Shown piece after piece: positions 1 to 10,559 of a DNA stretch of 64,000 bases (within the stretch, counting starts at the first letter, position 1; every line of letters starts with the position of its first letter). A model generated the notes under the pieces. That model made no database searches and was not told where the DNA came from. It worked only from the letters and a program-made list of their open reading frames with translations. The stretch is from assembly GCA_013407085.1 (NCBI GenBank), contig JACCGJ010018339.1, positions 96,363 through 160,362 on the forward strand, read 5' to 3'. Source of the DNA: Atriophallophorus winterbourni (Eukaryota > Platyhelminthes > Trematoda > Plagiorchiida > Microphallidae). A program made the translations under genes and the position numbers.

Positions 1-164
1 TGAGACTGTGAGATTAGTTTCAGTGAGCCTTGAAACAGTGCCGAATCAGTTAACGAAACCATACTCGAAATCCATCGTTGATTATGTTTCGTACTACGAA
101 CCCGTAAATTCAAATACAGAAGCACTACGCAATTCATGATCAAGCTCTTACGAAACTTATAGGC

Positions 165-225
165 GACCATCCGCACGTATATAACACTACCGGCTTTTGG
201 CTGGTTGCCGTCATCAGGTGGAGAA
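165..225 (-). ncRNA. Decayed hammerhead-ribozyme-like motif (copy 2)
   Basis: Read on the - strand, an intact CTGATGA core (217-211) is followed by CGGC-AACCA-GCC, which can form stem II. Next come AAAA where GAAA is expected, then a short CCGG stem III and GTA at the cleavage site. The order and much of the sequence match the better motif at 40,241-40,300 (+). The G12 position is mutated and stem I is short, so this copy is probably inactive. Hammerhead motifs are known from Penelope-like retroelements and flatworm SINEs; membership here is inferred. Confidence 0.4.
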
Positions 226-239
226 AATAAGATTATTTT

Positions 240-1960
240 CAGTAATTACTTTGTCCTTCGCGAAACACTCAATATGCTGGACGAGAGGCATCACGAAGTT
301 ACGAATGCAGAAACTCACTGTTTCCGCCTTTTAAGCTACATTGGTAGGAAAATAGACAAAAACTCAGCTACAATATTTTGTTTCAGACTCCGCAGCTGCA
401 ATCGAAAGTGTATAGCAGTGCGAAATTCGGAATGGGCTACGTACAGGACCATTCGAACAGACGTATCTTGAGAACATTTTCGAAATTTCCAACACGAGGT
501 GACGTCCTTAATTCGCGAAGATAAGCAATATCACCAGTTGATGCTAATTGACCAGACGGAAAGACATTCTATTATACCCTACACGATCGTAAACAACGCG
601 GCTAAGGTTAAACCGGGAGATTTTCCTATTCAGACAGCGGACGGATTGACAGATGCTATCAGGGATAGAGCTCATTCCCTAGCAACATTTTATGGGCACG
701 TCTTTAATTCGAAGGATTTGTCCCTGTCAACACATTTGGGATGTTTAATAGAGGTGGAAAGCATAAGTGAGGTCGATGCGAATCCTACGGTTGTGCGAAA
801 GCATTTACACAGGCTTAACGTTAACAAATACCCGGGGAAGACGGAATAACACCGACTATTCCAAAGTCTTGTGAGCTGGAGCTTTGTGGCTCACCGTGTG
901 ATTTATTTAAACACACATTAAATACGGTAATTGTAACAGCCACCAATCTACAAAGGTGGCAGTCGTTAGGATCCCTGCAATTACCTCCCTGTGACGCTTC
1001 TTTAAGTTGTTTCTAAATTACTGGAACGCTTGATATATGAAAGTGTTATCAAGCACCTTGAGAGTCATGAAATTCTTTCTCAAACAGAACATGGATTCAG
1101 GATTGGACGCAAGCATCAGATGAATGGAGTTCCGTACATGCCTGTTGCTTAGATATATCTAAAGCTTTCGATTAAGTTGATCAATACTTACTACTTCTGG
1201 AGCTGCAGGATGTTAGCGTCACTAGAAATCTACTAACATGGTTTGCAAGTTACCAGTATGAACGCAAAACGAAATTCAGGATTGATGGCGAAATTTCTTC
1301 TTTTTCTTATACGTACTTGGCATTCACAAGCTTGAGCGGAGTACGTGAAAGATAAACGTCGATATCTACAATGCTAGGCCCTCCATAAGCGTGTTTGCAG
1401 CATACTCGGCTTACTCAGGATAATTTTTGAACGTTTCCCACCGCGCTCATTGTCAACGATACTCAATGCATACATCATCCAGTTGTGGACTATACAGTAC
1501 AAGCTTGGGCACCATGGATGAAAAAAGACATCTCGTTGCTCGTATGGATTTATCATAAGGCAACTAAAATGATTACTGGATTGCATTATCTACCCTTTTA
1601 TCAGCGACTGAGTAGACTTGGACTGTGCACCCTCGAGCGCAGACGCATACGAGCTGTCCTAAACCAGGCATACCAAATAATGATTTGTTTAAATTGATAG
1701 GTATATCCTATGGTATTGCACAGCTAAATGCTTTTTTACCATAAATCTTGAATCTTGATCCTCTAAGCAGTAGTAACGTAGGAAAGCTGCATGATTTGCT
1801 AGTCAAGTACTCTAGGATGACATGCGAAATACCATCCTCTGTAACAACCCAAGAGTATGAAACACTAAAATGCCCACTGATAACAAGAATTCATGCCACA
1901 GTTCAGAAGCAGGGGTATCGAATATCCAATTCGTCAAGTTCAGTCGAATGAACCAAACGC
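240..1960 (+). mobile_element. Decayed CR1/Jockey-like LINE fragment (RT region)
   Basis: Broken frames encode, in order, a pre-RT segment (VNNAAKVKPGDFP near 590), RT motifs near 1,020-1,110 (LERLIYESVIKHLESHEI, then HGFRIGRKH), and the RT C-terminal thumb-like segment near 1,485-1,660 (YTVQAWAPWMKKDI, GLCTLERRRIR). This order is typical of CR1/Jockey-type non-LTR retrotransposons. Many stops and frameshifts interrupt it and the catalytic YADD box is not visible, so it cannot encode a working enzyme. The 5' limit is uncertain, and the stretch after about 1,700 is assigned only weakly. Confidence 0.7.
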
Positions 1961-2350
1961 GGTGTAGGATTGCAGGAAACCATTTCGCATGAAATTACCT
2001 GACAAATCAGCTCGAAGTGACAACCAAAACAGACTGGTCGATGATTTGTTGTCGTTACGAGCTTTACCTATAAAAGATAGCCGAATGTCTTGTGTTGTTG
2101 TTCAATTGACACACTTGCCAGGCGGCAATCGGATGCGGTGAATGGCTGACGCATTGCCCTCGGTGTGAATCGTAACGCAACAGACTTGTGAACACGAACG
2201 AAATACAATAGCAAACATAGACGTAATCGAAAGCCCTTTTTATCAAGATATCTACAAAGCATTACGGTGTTCAACTACAAATTAATGCTGATTCCAGGTC
2301 AAGTGTGCAAGACGTTTATAAGGGACAAACGTAATGTTATGCTCACCTTC
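1961..2350. other. No gene recognised
   Basis: AT-rich sequence with short ORFs on both strands but no recognised motif. It lies between the LINE remnant and a faint hammerhead-like motif. Confidence 0.5.
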
Positions 2351-2405
2351 TGCGCACGTACACATCACAACATGGTTTTTTTTGTTTGCCGCCATCAGGT
2401 CTGGT
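2351..2405 (-). ncRNA. Very degenerate hammerhead-like motif (copy 3)
   Basis: On the - strand CTGATGG (2398-2392) leads into CGGCAA, an A-rich stretch, then a segment ending in TGTACGTGCG. Copy 2 has the similar TATACGTGCG at the same distance from its core. Stem II cannot form and the core is mutated, so this is only a sequence relative of the motifs at 165-225 and 40,241-40,300. It could be chance similarity. Confidence 0.25.
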
Positions 2406-2621
2406 CTATTAAGGCATTTTTCAATTTTAATGGCGGTCATGTAAATACGGGCATTGCTGAATGAATATCTATCGGTGTTGTTCGACTCCGATCGTTGTCG
2501 ATCATGGATGTATATCACATGTGTATGATGCTGTCATGCTCCACAGCTTTCCGAATAAATAAACATTCCGATTCAGATTAAACAATCGCCCCCATAATGC
2601 TTATCTCTTAGTTTCCTTAGC

Positions 2622-2819
2622 TCACAGCTGTATATGTGATGAGATTTCACCCACTAGATAGACTGCTAGCGTATGATGGATAGGAATAGAGATACCCTCG
2701 CGATCCTTAGCAGCCAAAATGGCAGATTTAATCATGTCAATCACCGGAAGGTGATTAGTCAGAGGATCAGGCTTGCTTTTATTAGCTGTCTCTTCAACGG
2801 GTTGTGCTGACATCGCCAT
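2622..2819 (-). pseudogene. Histone H1-like globular-domain fragment
   Basis: A 65-codon frame starts with Met, has a short polar tail rich in Lys and Pro, then the segment VIDMIKSAILAAKDREGISI and ends SSHIQL before a stop. This matches the first two helices of the winged-helix domain of linker histone H1, which binds nucleosomal DNA. The usual basic AIKKY helix is replaced by PIHHTLAVY. The rest of the globular domain and the Lys-rich tail are missing downstream on this strand. A GTGAGC donor-like site follows directly after the SSHIQ codons, so a first exon cannot be excluded. A truncated H1 pseudogene is more likely, given the repeat-rich surroundings and lost basic residues. Confidence 0.55.
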
Positions 2820-2849
2820 AGAGGTGTAGACTATTGGTTACAGCAACCA

Positions 2850-2955
2850 GTCTAGGTTAATCATATCTCCTGAGATGTACAACCGGGTGGGATTTGAACC
2901 TGGATAGTTCAACTGAAATACGCACGTCATATCCGCTGTGTAATCGCGCACTATA
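2850..2955 (-). repeat. tRNA-like sequence, possible tRNA-derived SINE
   Basis: The - strand carries GGTTCAAATCC, a near-consensus tRNA T-arm / Pol III B box, about 40 bases after a region resembling a D-arm (ATTACACAGCGGATATGACG). It does not fold into a complete cloverleaf by eye. A partly similar - strand segment occurs near 45,510-45,620. It lies directly upstream of the H1-like fragment. It is either a tRNA pseudogene or the head of a SINE. Confidence 0.35.
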
Positions 2956-4126
2956 TCTGTTTTTTAATGTAGATTTAAAACTTTATATTGACAAGTAGAA
3001 ACATAACTTCAGTTTAGGATGGCCTTGACAGTTCTGGGTGAATAAATCTTGTTTAGCCTAATCATAGGATATTAAAAAAATTATTTGTTTGAATGTCCCA
3101 CTGACAAATTTTAATATGATTGGTGTTAACTTGGAACACAACAGTTATTAAACGATGATGATAATCTAATCTTCGTCGAATTACAACTTCTCAGTAACCT
3201 TTCACTGACGATTGATAATTATATCAGTTTCATTTTTTCATTAATTTATATATCAATGTTAACATGTCTAGCACTTTTGATAGGCAATACCATAAAACTA
3301 TTACTTATATCGCATTTTTCACTTGTAATTTGCAATTCAGAGTATACTCACGCTGTGTGTGAAAAAAATGAACGATGAAAATACCACTTTTCACAAAGCA
3401 TCCAACGATTCTCCATCGATACAACATGCTTCGAAAATTCTCGATGAAATTTGTAAATAATATACCAAGAACCGTTCCCGTTTCGTATCAAAGCAACGGA
3501 AAATCAGCCGACTTTATTTTTTTACGTGATATTTTGTACAAAATACAACCTTAGAGTTCTGACTATTCGAGCATTTGTTATAAGTCACTGATTGAATCGG
3601 CGCTATTTCTATATGAACGGATTTGATGTTTTTCAGTTATAAATTGCGAACCAACATGATGCGGATAAACCTTACGTTGTTTAATACCAGTGGCATGCGA
3701 GACAGTCAGGTACGCGCAACACGTGAGTATGTAACCAGCTGAAATTGATCGCTGAGCTTTCCAGTTCCGTGTAAATCGACAAATTCGCAGCTGAGTAATT
3801 GATGAGCACCATAAAGTCACGTTTCTAGTTAATTTATGGGGGTATTGCAATGAGTAAAAGTAAAATTCCAGCTATATAATTAAGACTATCTGTAATTTGC
3901 TGCTACTGAAACAGACGAAGTCGTATTCTAGTGCGCAAAATGTGAAAAAAAACTATTTTTCTTCAAATTGATGCTTATGAGTTGAGGTGAGATGACTCAG
4001 TATGGGATTTTTGTTTTGTACCTCAAAATTACTGGTGCGGGTTTTTTTATTCATAAGCAACTCGTGTATTTGGGTTTCGAAAATAAATTATTAAATGATC
4101 AAATTCACGTGTCTGAAGGAGGTTCT
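2956..4126. other. No gene recognised
   Basis: AT-rich sequence without recognisable coding, RNA or repeat signals. The short ORFs here show no motif. Confidence 0.5.
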
Positions 4127-4600
4127 TTAGACCTTTGTTTTTATCTTGCATTTAATTATCCAACTTTGTTTAAAAATTTGCCATGCTGGATAGTTAGGTA
4201 ACTCCAAAATTTTATAGCACGTACGGCGAACAATGGTGCTCGCAATCAATACGTGAAATTGGGGTGTAGAGTGACAGGGTATGCCAATGTGTAAGTTAAC
4301 ACTTTCAGGTAACAGGTGTCTTAGTAGAACTCCTTCGGTAGGCACAATTCCATAGGCAGGAATAATATCATGTTGCAAAATATTCATTTGCATGCTTTTC
4401 TATCACAAAACATGTATTTTCCTTTGGGTCAAGTCAAATTGACCTAGAAGTCGCAATGTTTCAGGGCAAGGAACATTGCGAGGAGAGCTCTTTGCCAAGC
4501 TTACAGATTCCAATAGACATGTCCAAGGAATTTTGTTGCCAAAATGGAGAATAAAATGATTCTTCATTGCACTTGATTTCATCATGTTAAATTTACTCAC
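4127..4600 (-). mobile_element. CR1/Jockey-like LINE C-terminal fragment
   Basis: The - strand encodes pieces typical of the RT C-terminus of these LINEs: SPRNVPCPETLRLLGQFDLT at about 4,420-4,500, then a degraded end-of-ORF segment. The same layout recurs in the LINE at 7,490-9,844. The fragment is 5'-truncated and abuts, head to head, the + strand LINE 3' end that begins at about 4,607. Confidence 0.55.
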
Positions 4601-4606
4601 AAATCA

Positions 4607-5245
4607 AAGAGAGTGGGCAGAATTACGTTCTCGGCGATTACTCCAGAAATGTTTCGCATTCTTTATTCCACATACGTGAGACCAGTTTTGGAATATGGTT
4701 TGCCAGCCACCTATCCTCAAACTAAGGGAGAACGTGACCAGTTGGAAAAATTGCAAAGGCGGGCGACGAAACGAGTACAAGGATTGAAATCAATTCCTTA
4801 TGTGGAGAGAGTTCAACGCCTCAACCTCATGTCGCTCAGTATTCGGCGTGTGCGCTACGACCTGCTGCTAACTCGTCGCATATTACTGGGAGCTTATGGT
4901 GACGAGCTGCGCGAGTTTTTCCCTCGCGTGACGGACTCAAGAACCCGTGGCCATCCTCTAAAGCTTCAAAAGCAAAGGACACTACGCCCACCACAGGGAT
5001 TCACGCTCTCAACAAGAATTGTTAACTTGTGGAATGCGCTTCCTGAAGAGGTTATCTCAGCGAGCTCTGAAAACCAATTCAAGCAGCTTTTGGATAAGGT
5101 ATTGCCTGTAATCACGGCGAAGCTGAACAACACTGGAAGGATTTCTTCAACTGAGGTTTTCCTGGTCTATGTTGCTGATATAAAGAGATGCGGCTTACAA
5201 GGGCTTGACCCCCTGTCGTCTATCAAGAAGAAGAAGAAGAAATTA
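4607..5245 (+). mobile_element. CR1/Jockey-like LINE 3' end with AAG tail
   Basis: An open frame (first Met at 4,613; 218 codons) encodes the RT C-terminal region: LYSTYVRPVLEYGLP, then LQRRATKRVQGL, RVQRLNLMSLSIRRVR, RGHPLKLQKQR, VNLWNALPEEV and the terminal CGLQGLDPLSS. The coding region runs straight into an AAG-repeat tail at about 5,224-5,242, marking the 3' end. The RT catalytic region is absent, so this is a typical 5'-truncated insertion. The frame is intact, which suggests a fairly young copy compared with its neighbours. A clear target-site duplication was not found. Confidence 0.8.
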
Positions 5246-6822
5246 ATCTCGATATACAATTCAAATTGACTTTCACAGCCGAGCTCATTAAAATGAAAGT
5301 AGCGGATACAGGCTTCCAGCACATCGACTGGTTTTTGCCACATGTGCTGCGAAGGAACCAAGAACTTTGAATATGCTCAAAGACGAGGCTGCTGATAGCC
5401 GCCCTGGTTAGTTGCTGGTTAGCATTTTAATAGGTTGAATGAACCCCAGCTGATTAAAACTTACGCCTTCCTATAAAAAGCGAGGATAAACAGCAGTCAG
5501 CTTAAAGACACTGAACTAATTCATCTGTGATATTCCGATATTCGTGATTATCGGTTACTTTATTGACGACAATGGGGCGATTGTTCTAATATTGCTCTCA
5601 ATGGCTATTGGCAATTTGGTTCTCATCTTGTAAATGATTGATAATAAAAGCAGGCGATAATAAGGTGCATTGATTATCTTTTAGCTCAAATAAAAGCAAT
5701 GTGTAAAATATTGTGCTTGATAATTCTACACCTTCGGTGAGTGCAATCGAACTGGTTAGTGCTGAGAAAAAAGAGAGGATCCGAAAAATGAAGAAGGCTA
5801 CTCAAGCTCCAATAATCATGTGAAGCAGCCTCAATACACGCCTGTCTGTTCTTGAATCAGTGTACGCTTTCAAAGAAATAAATCAAAAGGAACTCCAGGA
5901 AATTCTCAAGCTTATTGGTTGCCTTAGTATGTGGTAATTGTTCTATGGACTACCACTGACTGTTTTATTCATGCAAATTTTATAATACGCCATTCTTAAT
6001 TAGTTATCCGTTATTTGAATATGCTTCATGATTCGTTCCTTATTCTGATTTCTAGTTCTGCGTTTAGAGCAAGTTGGACATGATTCCATTATTCAACTAC
6101 AACAATATAACTACAATGAACGACAAGGCATATCGAGTTAACTCATAGAACCTGACGTGTTTCAATTGGGACACTCACAGCGCATCATTTGTCATGTATT
6201 CATCGAGTTAAATGGGCATAAACTGCAACAGATTTCGATGGTATGATTTCATCTGATAAGGTAAACAGATTCTATCCGAGAAATAACTACGGTGTTTATC
6301 TAATCAAGTATGTATGATGACTAACCTCTTTAATTTGACTGTGTCATAACAAGATTCTCGGGCTCAAGTAAAAGTTTGAATGGATATTTTTCGGTGACGA
6401 ATTTCGAAGGGACAACGTGAGTTCACTCACTGTGTGTTACTTATTATGATCTACAGATTTACTTTAGACATTAGATCGTATAATGGCGATTTCTTGTTAT
6501 ACGTTAATTACTGCCGAGTAGTTAATTATCGTTCCAAAGAATTGTGCCCATCTTTGGATAGAATATTTAACAACACTGCCGCCGTCAGATATTGATTGAA
6601 CGGGGTAAGGCTTCTAAAATAGAACTCCTGAATATCCTTTATCGCAGACGCGAGATACGGCATACGTTTGTATTAACTGCGTGGTGAAGGTTTAAACGAG
6701 GAGACGTAATCTCGTGTAATAAGCTTTTAAGTGTGATGCTCTAAACGAGCCAAAAAGGAATTCGTCTTACGTAGATGTATTCGCTTTGAGATCGGTGCTC
6801 CATTGTACATGATTGAAACAGT
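5246..6822. other. No gene recognised
   Basis: AT-rich sequence. No long ORF, RNA signature or repeat family seen elsewhere in the window was detected. Confidence 0.5.
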
Positions 6823-7420
6823 ATGAGGTGGAATATTATCCAAAAGATTGTGAGATATAAACTGAAATTTTTGGTGAGTATGAAAATTTTGGAATCAGGT
6901 ACCGTTTTATATCAATGGGACCCCATTAATGGGAGTGGCAAAATTAATATTTGCTTTCATGTAGCCTTTAAGTTTCGCTTTGAATATAGCTTTAATGTTT
7001 GTGTTTACCAAATCGACAGGCAGAGAATTCCAAACAAAACACACACGCACCGAATAAAAATGCCTGTGGCAGTTTTGTTTAGAGTGTAGTTATTCCAACT
7101 TGCAACCATGACCACTGATATTGCTTGAAGTTCGAAGCTTGAATAATTTATCCGGATGAAAGGAAAAGTTAGCAAGGATATTGTATTCAAGGATAAGATA
7201 GCATCACATATTCCTTTGTGCAAGTGCCATCAGATCAAGTAGTTCGAGTCGCTCGACGTATGGCGAATTTTCAAAACTATGGACAAGTTTAGAATCTGTA
7301 TGATATAAGCGGTCCAGAAACAAAGTAACTTTCTGGAGGCTTGGTATCCAGTCCTAGTCAGCGTAGTCTAGAACCGGCTGTATATAAGTGCTCATCATGA
7401 AAGGAAAATCCGCTGTAAAA
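6823..7420 (-). mobile_element. CR1/Jockey-like LINE 3' fragment
   Basis: Broken - strand frames give a LEYxQPVLDYAD-like segment and SPYVERLELLDLMAL near 7,240-7,390, a FGILCLSI segment near 7,010-7,030 corresponding to the WNSLP motif, and a terminal region toward 6,830. This is the end of a LINE RT ORF. It is separate from the adjacent - strand copy because the same terminal motif occurs again near 7,540. Confidence 0.5.
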
Positions 7421-7489
7421 TTTCCAAATTATAAATGGAATAGTTTATATCAAATGTAAGGCTCACGAATGATATTCCTTTCCATGTAT

Positions 7490-9844
7490 AATCACATGAA
7501 CATCACATGTCAAGGAGAGCTTACCACATGTTTAGGTAGGGAATTCCAAAGAAATATAGCACGTAATGCGAAAAAATCAATATGGGGCGCAATGGGATAA
7601 TGTATGTCCGCGCGTCACCGTCTGTTCACACATACATCAAGCAAGTATTTTCTTGTATGTGCTTTGGTAGACACAATTCTATAATTCAGAAGAATGTCGC
7701 ATCTTATCCTCCTTTGTTTGAAGTCACATAGAGCCAAACGTCACAATTTTCGGTTCACGGAACATTGCGAAGACTAATCACAAACTTTGTTGCTCTGTGA
7801 TAGATCTTATCAGAGTCAGCAATATCTTTTCGCAGCCAAGGAGCTTAGACCTCTACCAAATACTCCATCGTAGGGCAAAGGTAGACGGTCTTTATCATTG
7901 ATAGCGCTACTAGCGAGAATCTTCCAAATATTTTTCAAACGATACCAAGCAATCTGCTGTCAAGTGAACCGTGATCTTCAAATTTCCACTAATCCAAACA
8001 CTAAGATCTCTTTTCAACGAGGTCCATGCCAAGTTTTCAGTTCCCAATCGGTGTATCCAAGTAACATTTTTGCCAAGGTAGAACATCTTACTTTTCCGTA
8101 TGTTGAATGTCATATCATTCATGTCCTCCCAATTCGACACTTTGTCCAAACCCCTTAGCAGTTTCTCGCAATCATCTGCAGAACTGAATTGCGTCCAAAT
8201 TTTCATATAATCGGATAACAGGACCATTTTGTATCATATAAGGCGGTAAATCGTTAAGGTATATTAAAAAGAGGAGCCAGACAAGCACGGATCCTTGTGG
8301 GAATCAGCTGGTAGTTATACACGTTTTTGGATAGCACTCCGTTTACTCTAACTCGTGCGTTGCGATCTCACCTGTAGTTGCACCTCCATGAGAGGAGTGG
8401 TTCACATATTCCTGAACGCATCTGTTTTTAAAGAAGCAAATGGCGATTGACTTTATCAAAGGCTTTTGAAATGTCTAAGGAATGAGGTGAATGCAAGAAC
8501 TTCTATCCAACTCATCAAACCAGTCGTCTAACGCTATGATAAGATTCGTTAGGTAAAAGCGATGAGATTGAAATGCATGCTGCGCTGGCGAAATAAATTA
8601 CGCAATTCATGGTGTGCAACCATTCTTTTCGAGACTATACGTTTCGTGAACTTACCAATAACAGGAAATTGTCTGACTGGAGTATAATTTGCAGCATCTG
8701 ATTTGCAGCCGCTTTCTAGGATAGGTGTATTCACGCCGGACTTCTAATCTTTTGGTACCACCGCCTAAGCAAAAAATAATTGAACAAACTGGAAAGCGCT
8801 TCACCATGCAGACGAAGACGGAACCTGAGCACGTCCGGTGTGATCCCATCAACACCTGGTGATTTTCTTATTTTCAGTTTGAGCAATTGAATAGCGACAA
8901 TCTCTGGATGTATTAAAATGTCACCCAATATTTCGATTCTTGATTCGCCAGATTACTCCACCAAAGCGTTTGACACGAACAATTTAGAGTAACAAATTGA
9001 AAGAGCATTTGCGTTTTCCGACGCGCACTCAGTGAGTTTTTCAGCATTCCGGACGACGAAAATACCTGGTTTTACTTTCACTTTCGCGTTCATGATTTTA
9101 CATAGTGAATGAGGGTTGTGTTCAATATTGGCCAGCAGCCTTACTTTGTGCGCTTCCTTCGTCTGGAATAAGTGAAGTCACTTTGTTGTGTAACATACGG
9201 AAATGTTGTTAACAAGTAGAATGATTGTTGGCTTTATGCTGCATCCACTGCTCAATTCAGCGTTATCTAATTTTCTGGTGAAGATAACAAAACGAAGTTC
9301 ATGTTCATATCTTTTAGGAACGATCTGCTAGTTATCGTCGATATTCAGTTTTAGAAATTCTGTAAGTTCGTTCCATTGCGAGTCAGGTTTTTTATGACTG
9401 TTCTGCCAATGATGAATCTGTACGAGTTTGTTACTCAGGGCCAAATATTCTATCCGGTGAAGTACCTCAGTCAGAGCAAGGGACACTTGAGTATTCCGAA
9501 CATAGTCGAAAACAATTACAGAATGTTCATTGGGACCCACCGGAGCCTGAAATTCGATCGCTTGAACAGATTGATCTTCTAATTTTAACACCATATCCAA
9601 GACGGAGGGGCAGTGAGAACCTCTTCTGTGTGTGCATTCGTGAACATGGTTGTATAAAGGGACTGAATCTATTACCCCTCTAAACCATATTCTAGCGTTT
9701 GTGTGGAGTGAACGTCCCTGAGATAAATGTAGACAGTTTAAAATCCCCCAAAATAAGTATTATTGCTTTCTGAGTGCGTTTCATGGGCTGAAGTACTTGG
9801 ATCAATCTTGCGTCTCGGATAAAGTGGACCGGTAAACCACACGA
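7490..9844 (-). mobile_element. Decayed CR1/Jockey-like LINE (EN end, RT, C-terminus)
   Basis: Reading from high to low coordinates, the - strand shows an end-of-endonuclease segment at 9,600-9,328 (VQAIEFQAPVGPNEHSVIVF), then LKIRKSPGVDGITPDVLRF at about 8,880-8,820, a DISKAFDKVNRHLLL-type segment near 8,480-8,420, and the region after the catalytic box at 8,220-7,910 (SADDCEKLLRGLDKVSNWED, FNIRKSKMFYLGKNV). It ends with degraded C-terminal motifs near 7,760-7,540. Numerous stops and frameshifts are present, and an AT microsatellite marks its upstream edge. Not functional. Confidence 0.7.
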
Positions 9845-9871
9845 ATATATATATATATATATATATATAAT
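9845..9871. repeat. (TA)n microsatellite
   Basis: About 13 uninterrupted AT dinucleotides at the upstream edge of the - strand LINE. Confidence 0.9.
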
Positions 9872-10559
9872 ATTTTTGTGTACTAGGATGGGGATGTGTG
9901 CACCACAAAAGATTATGTAGATAGTATATGCTTCGCTGGAATGATTAACCGTTGAAAATTATCGTCCTTGAGTAAAATGGAATTAAAAGTTCATTAAAAT
10001 ATACGTTGAATAAAATTGCGTTCACGCGGATTCAATGTAATCCAATATAGCTTTCGCTATACACATTCACTTTAAAAATACATTCACAAATTTACGTCAT
10101 ATTTGGCCATTTTTTACCAAGCTCAGAATGCTGTGGATATCCAAGAATAACATTATTTATTTATTAAATATAATTATATTTATGCCTAATTCAAACAAGT
10201 GAACCAACATATCAAAATACGATTTTAAATCGTATACAAATATCCTTCGACATTATCGAAAAACTTGAAATTTTTCATCAAAAATGTTGAAACTCAGTGT
10301 GCTATTTTATATGCTTCATAATTCGATATTTTGAAGCTTTTGATCGAGTCGCCTATGACGCTTTATCCACGAACTATTTTCCAGTCAATATGAACCCTTT
10401 GTTTTTTGAAACATTTGAGAATTTATCTATTTCGCCCTAGACGCTATTTTAGGCTTGTAGACTGGGATTTTCTCCTACAGAGTTCAAAGTTTTTCTTTCA
10501 GTTCTCTAACGAGTTTACTGTAAGTGGAAACTAGGATAGAATTTTTAAGTATTTAAAGA
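9872..10559. other. No gene recognised
   Basis: AT-rich spacer between two LINE copies of opposite orientation. No coding or repeat signature was identified. Confidence 0.5.
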
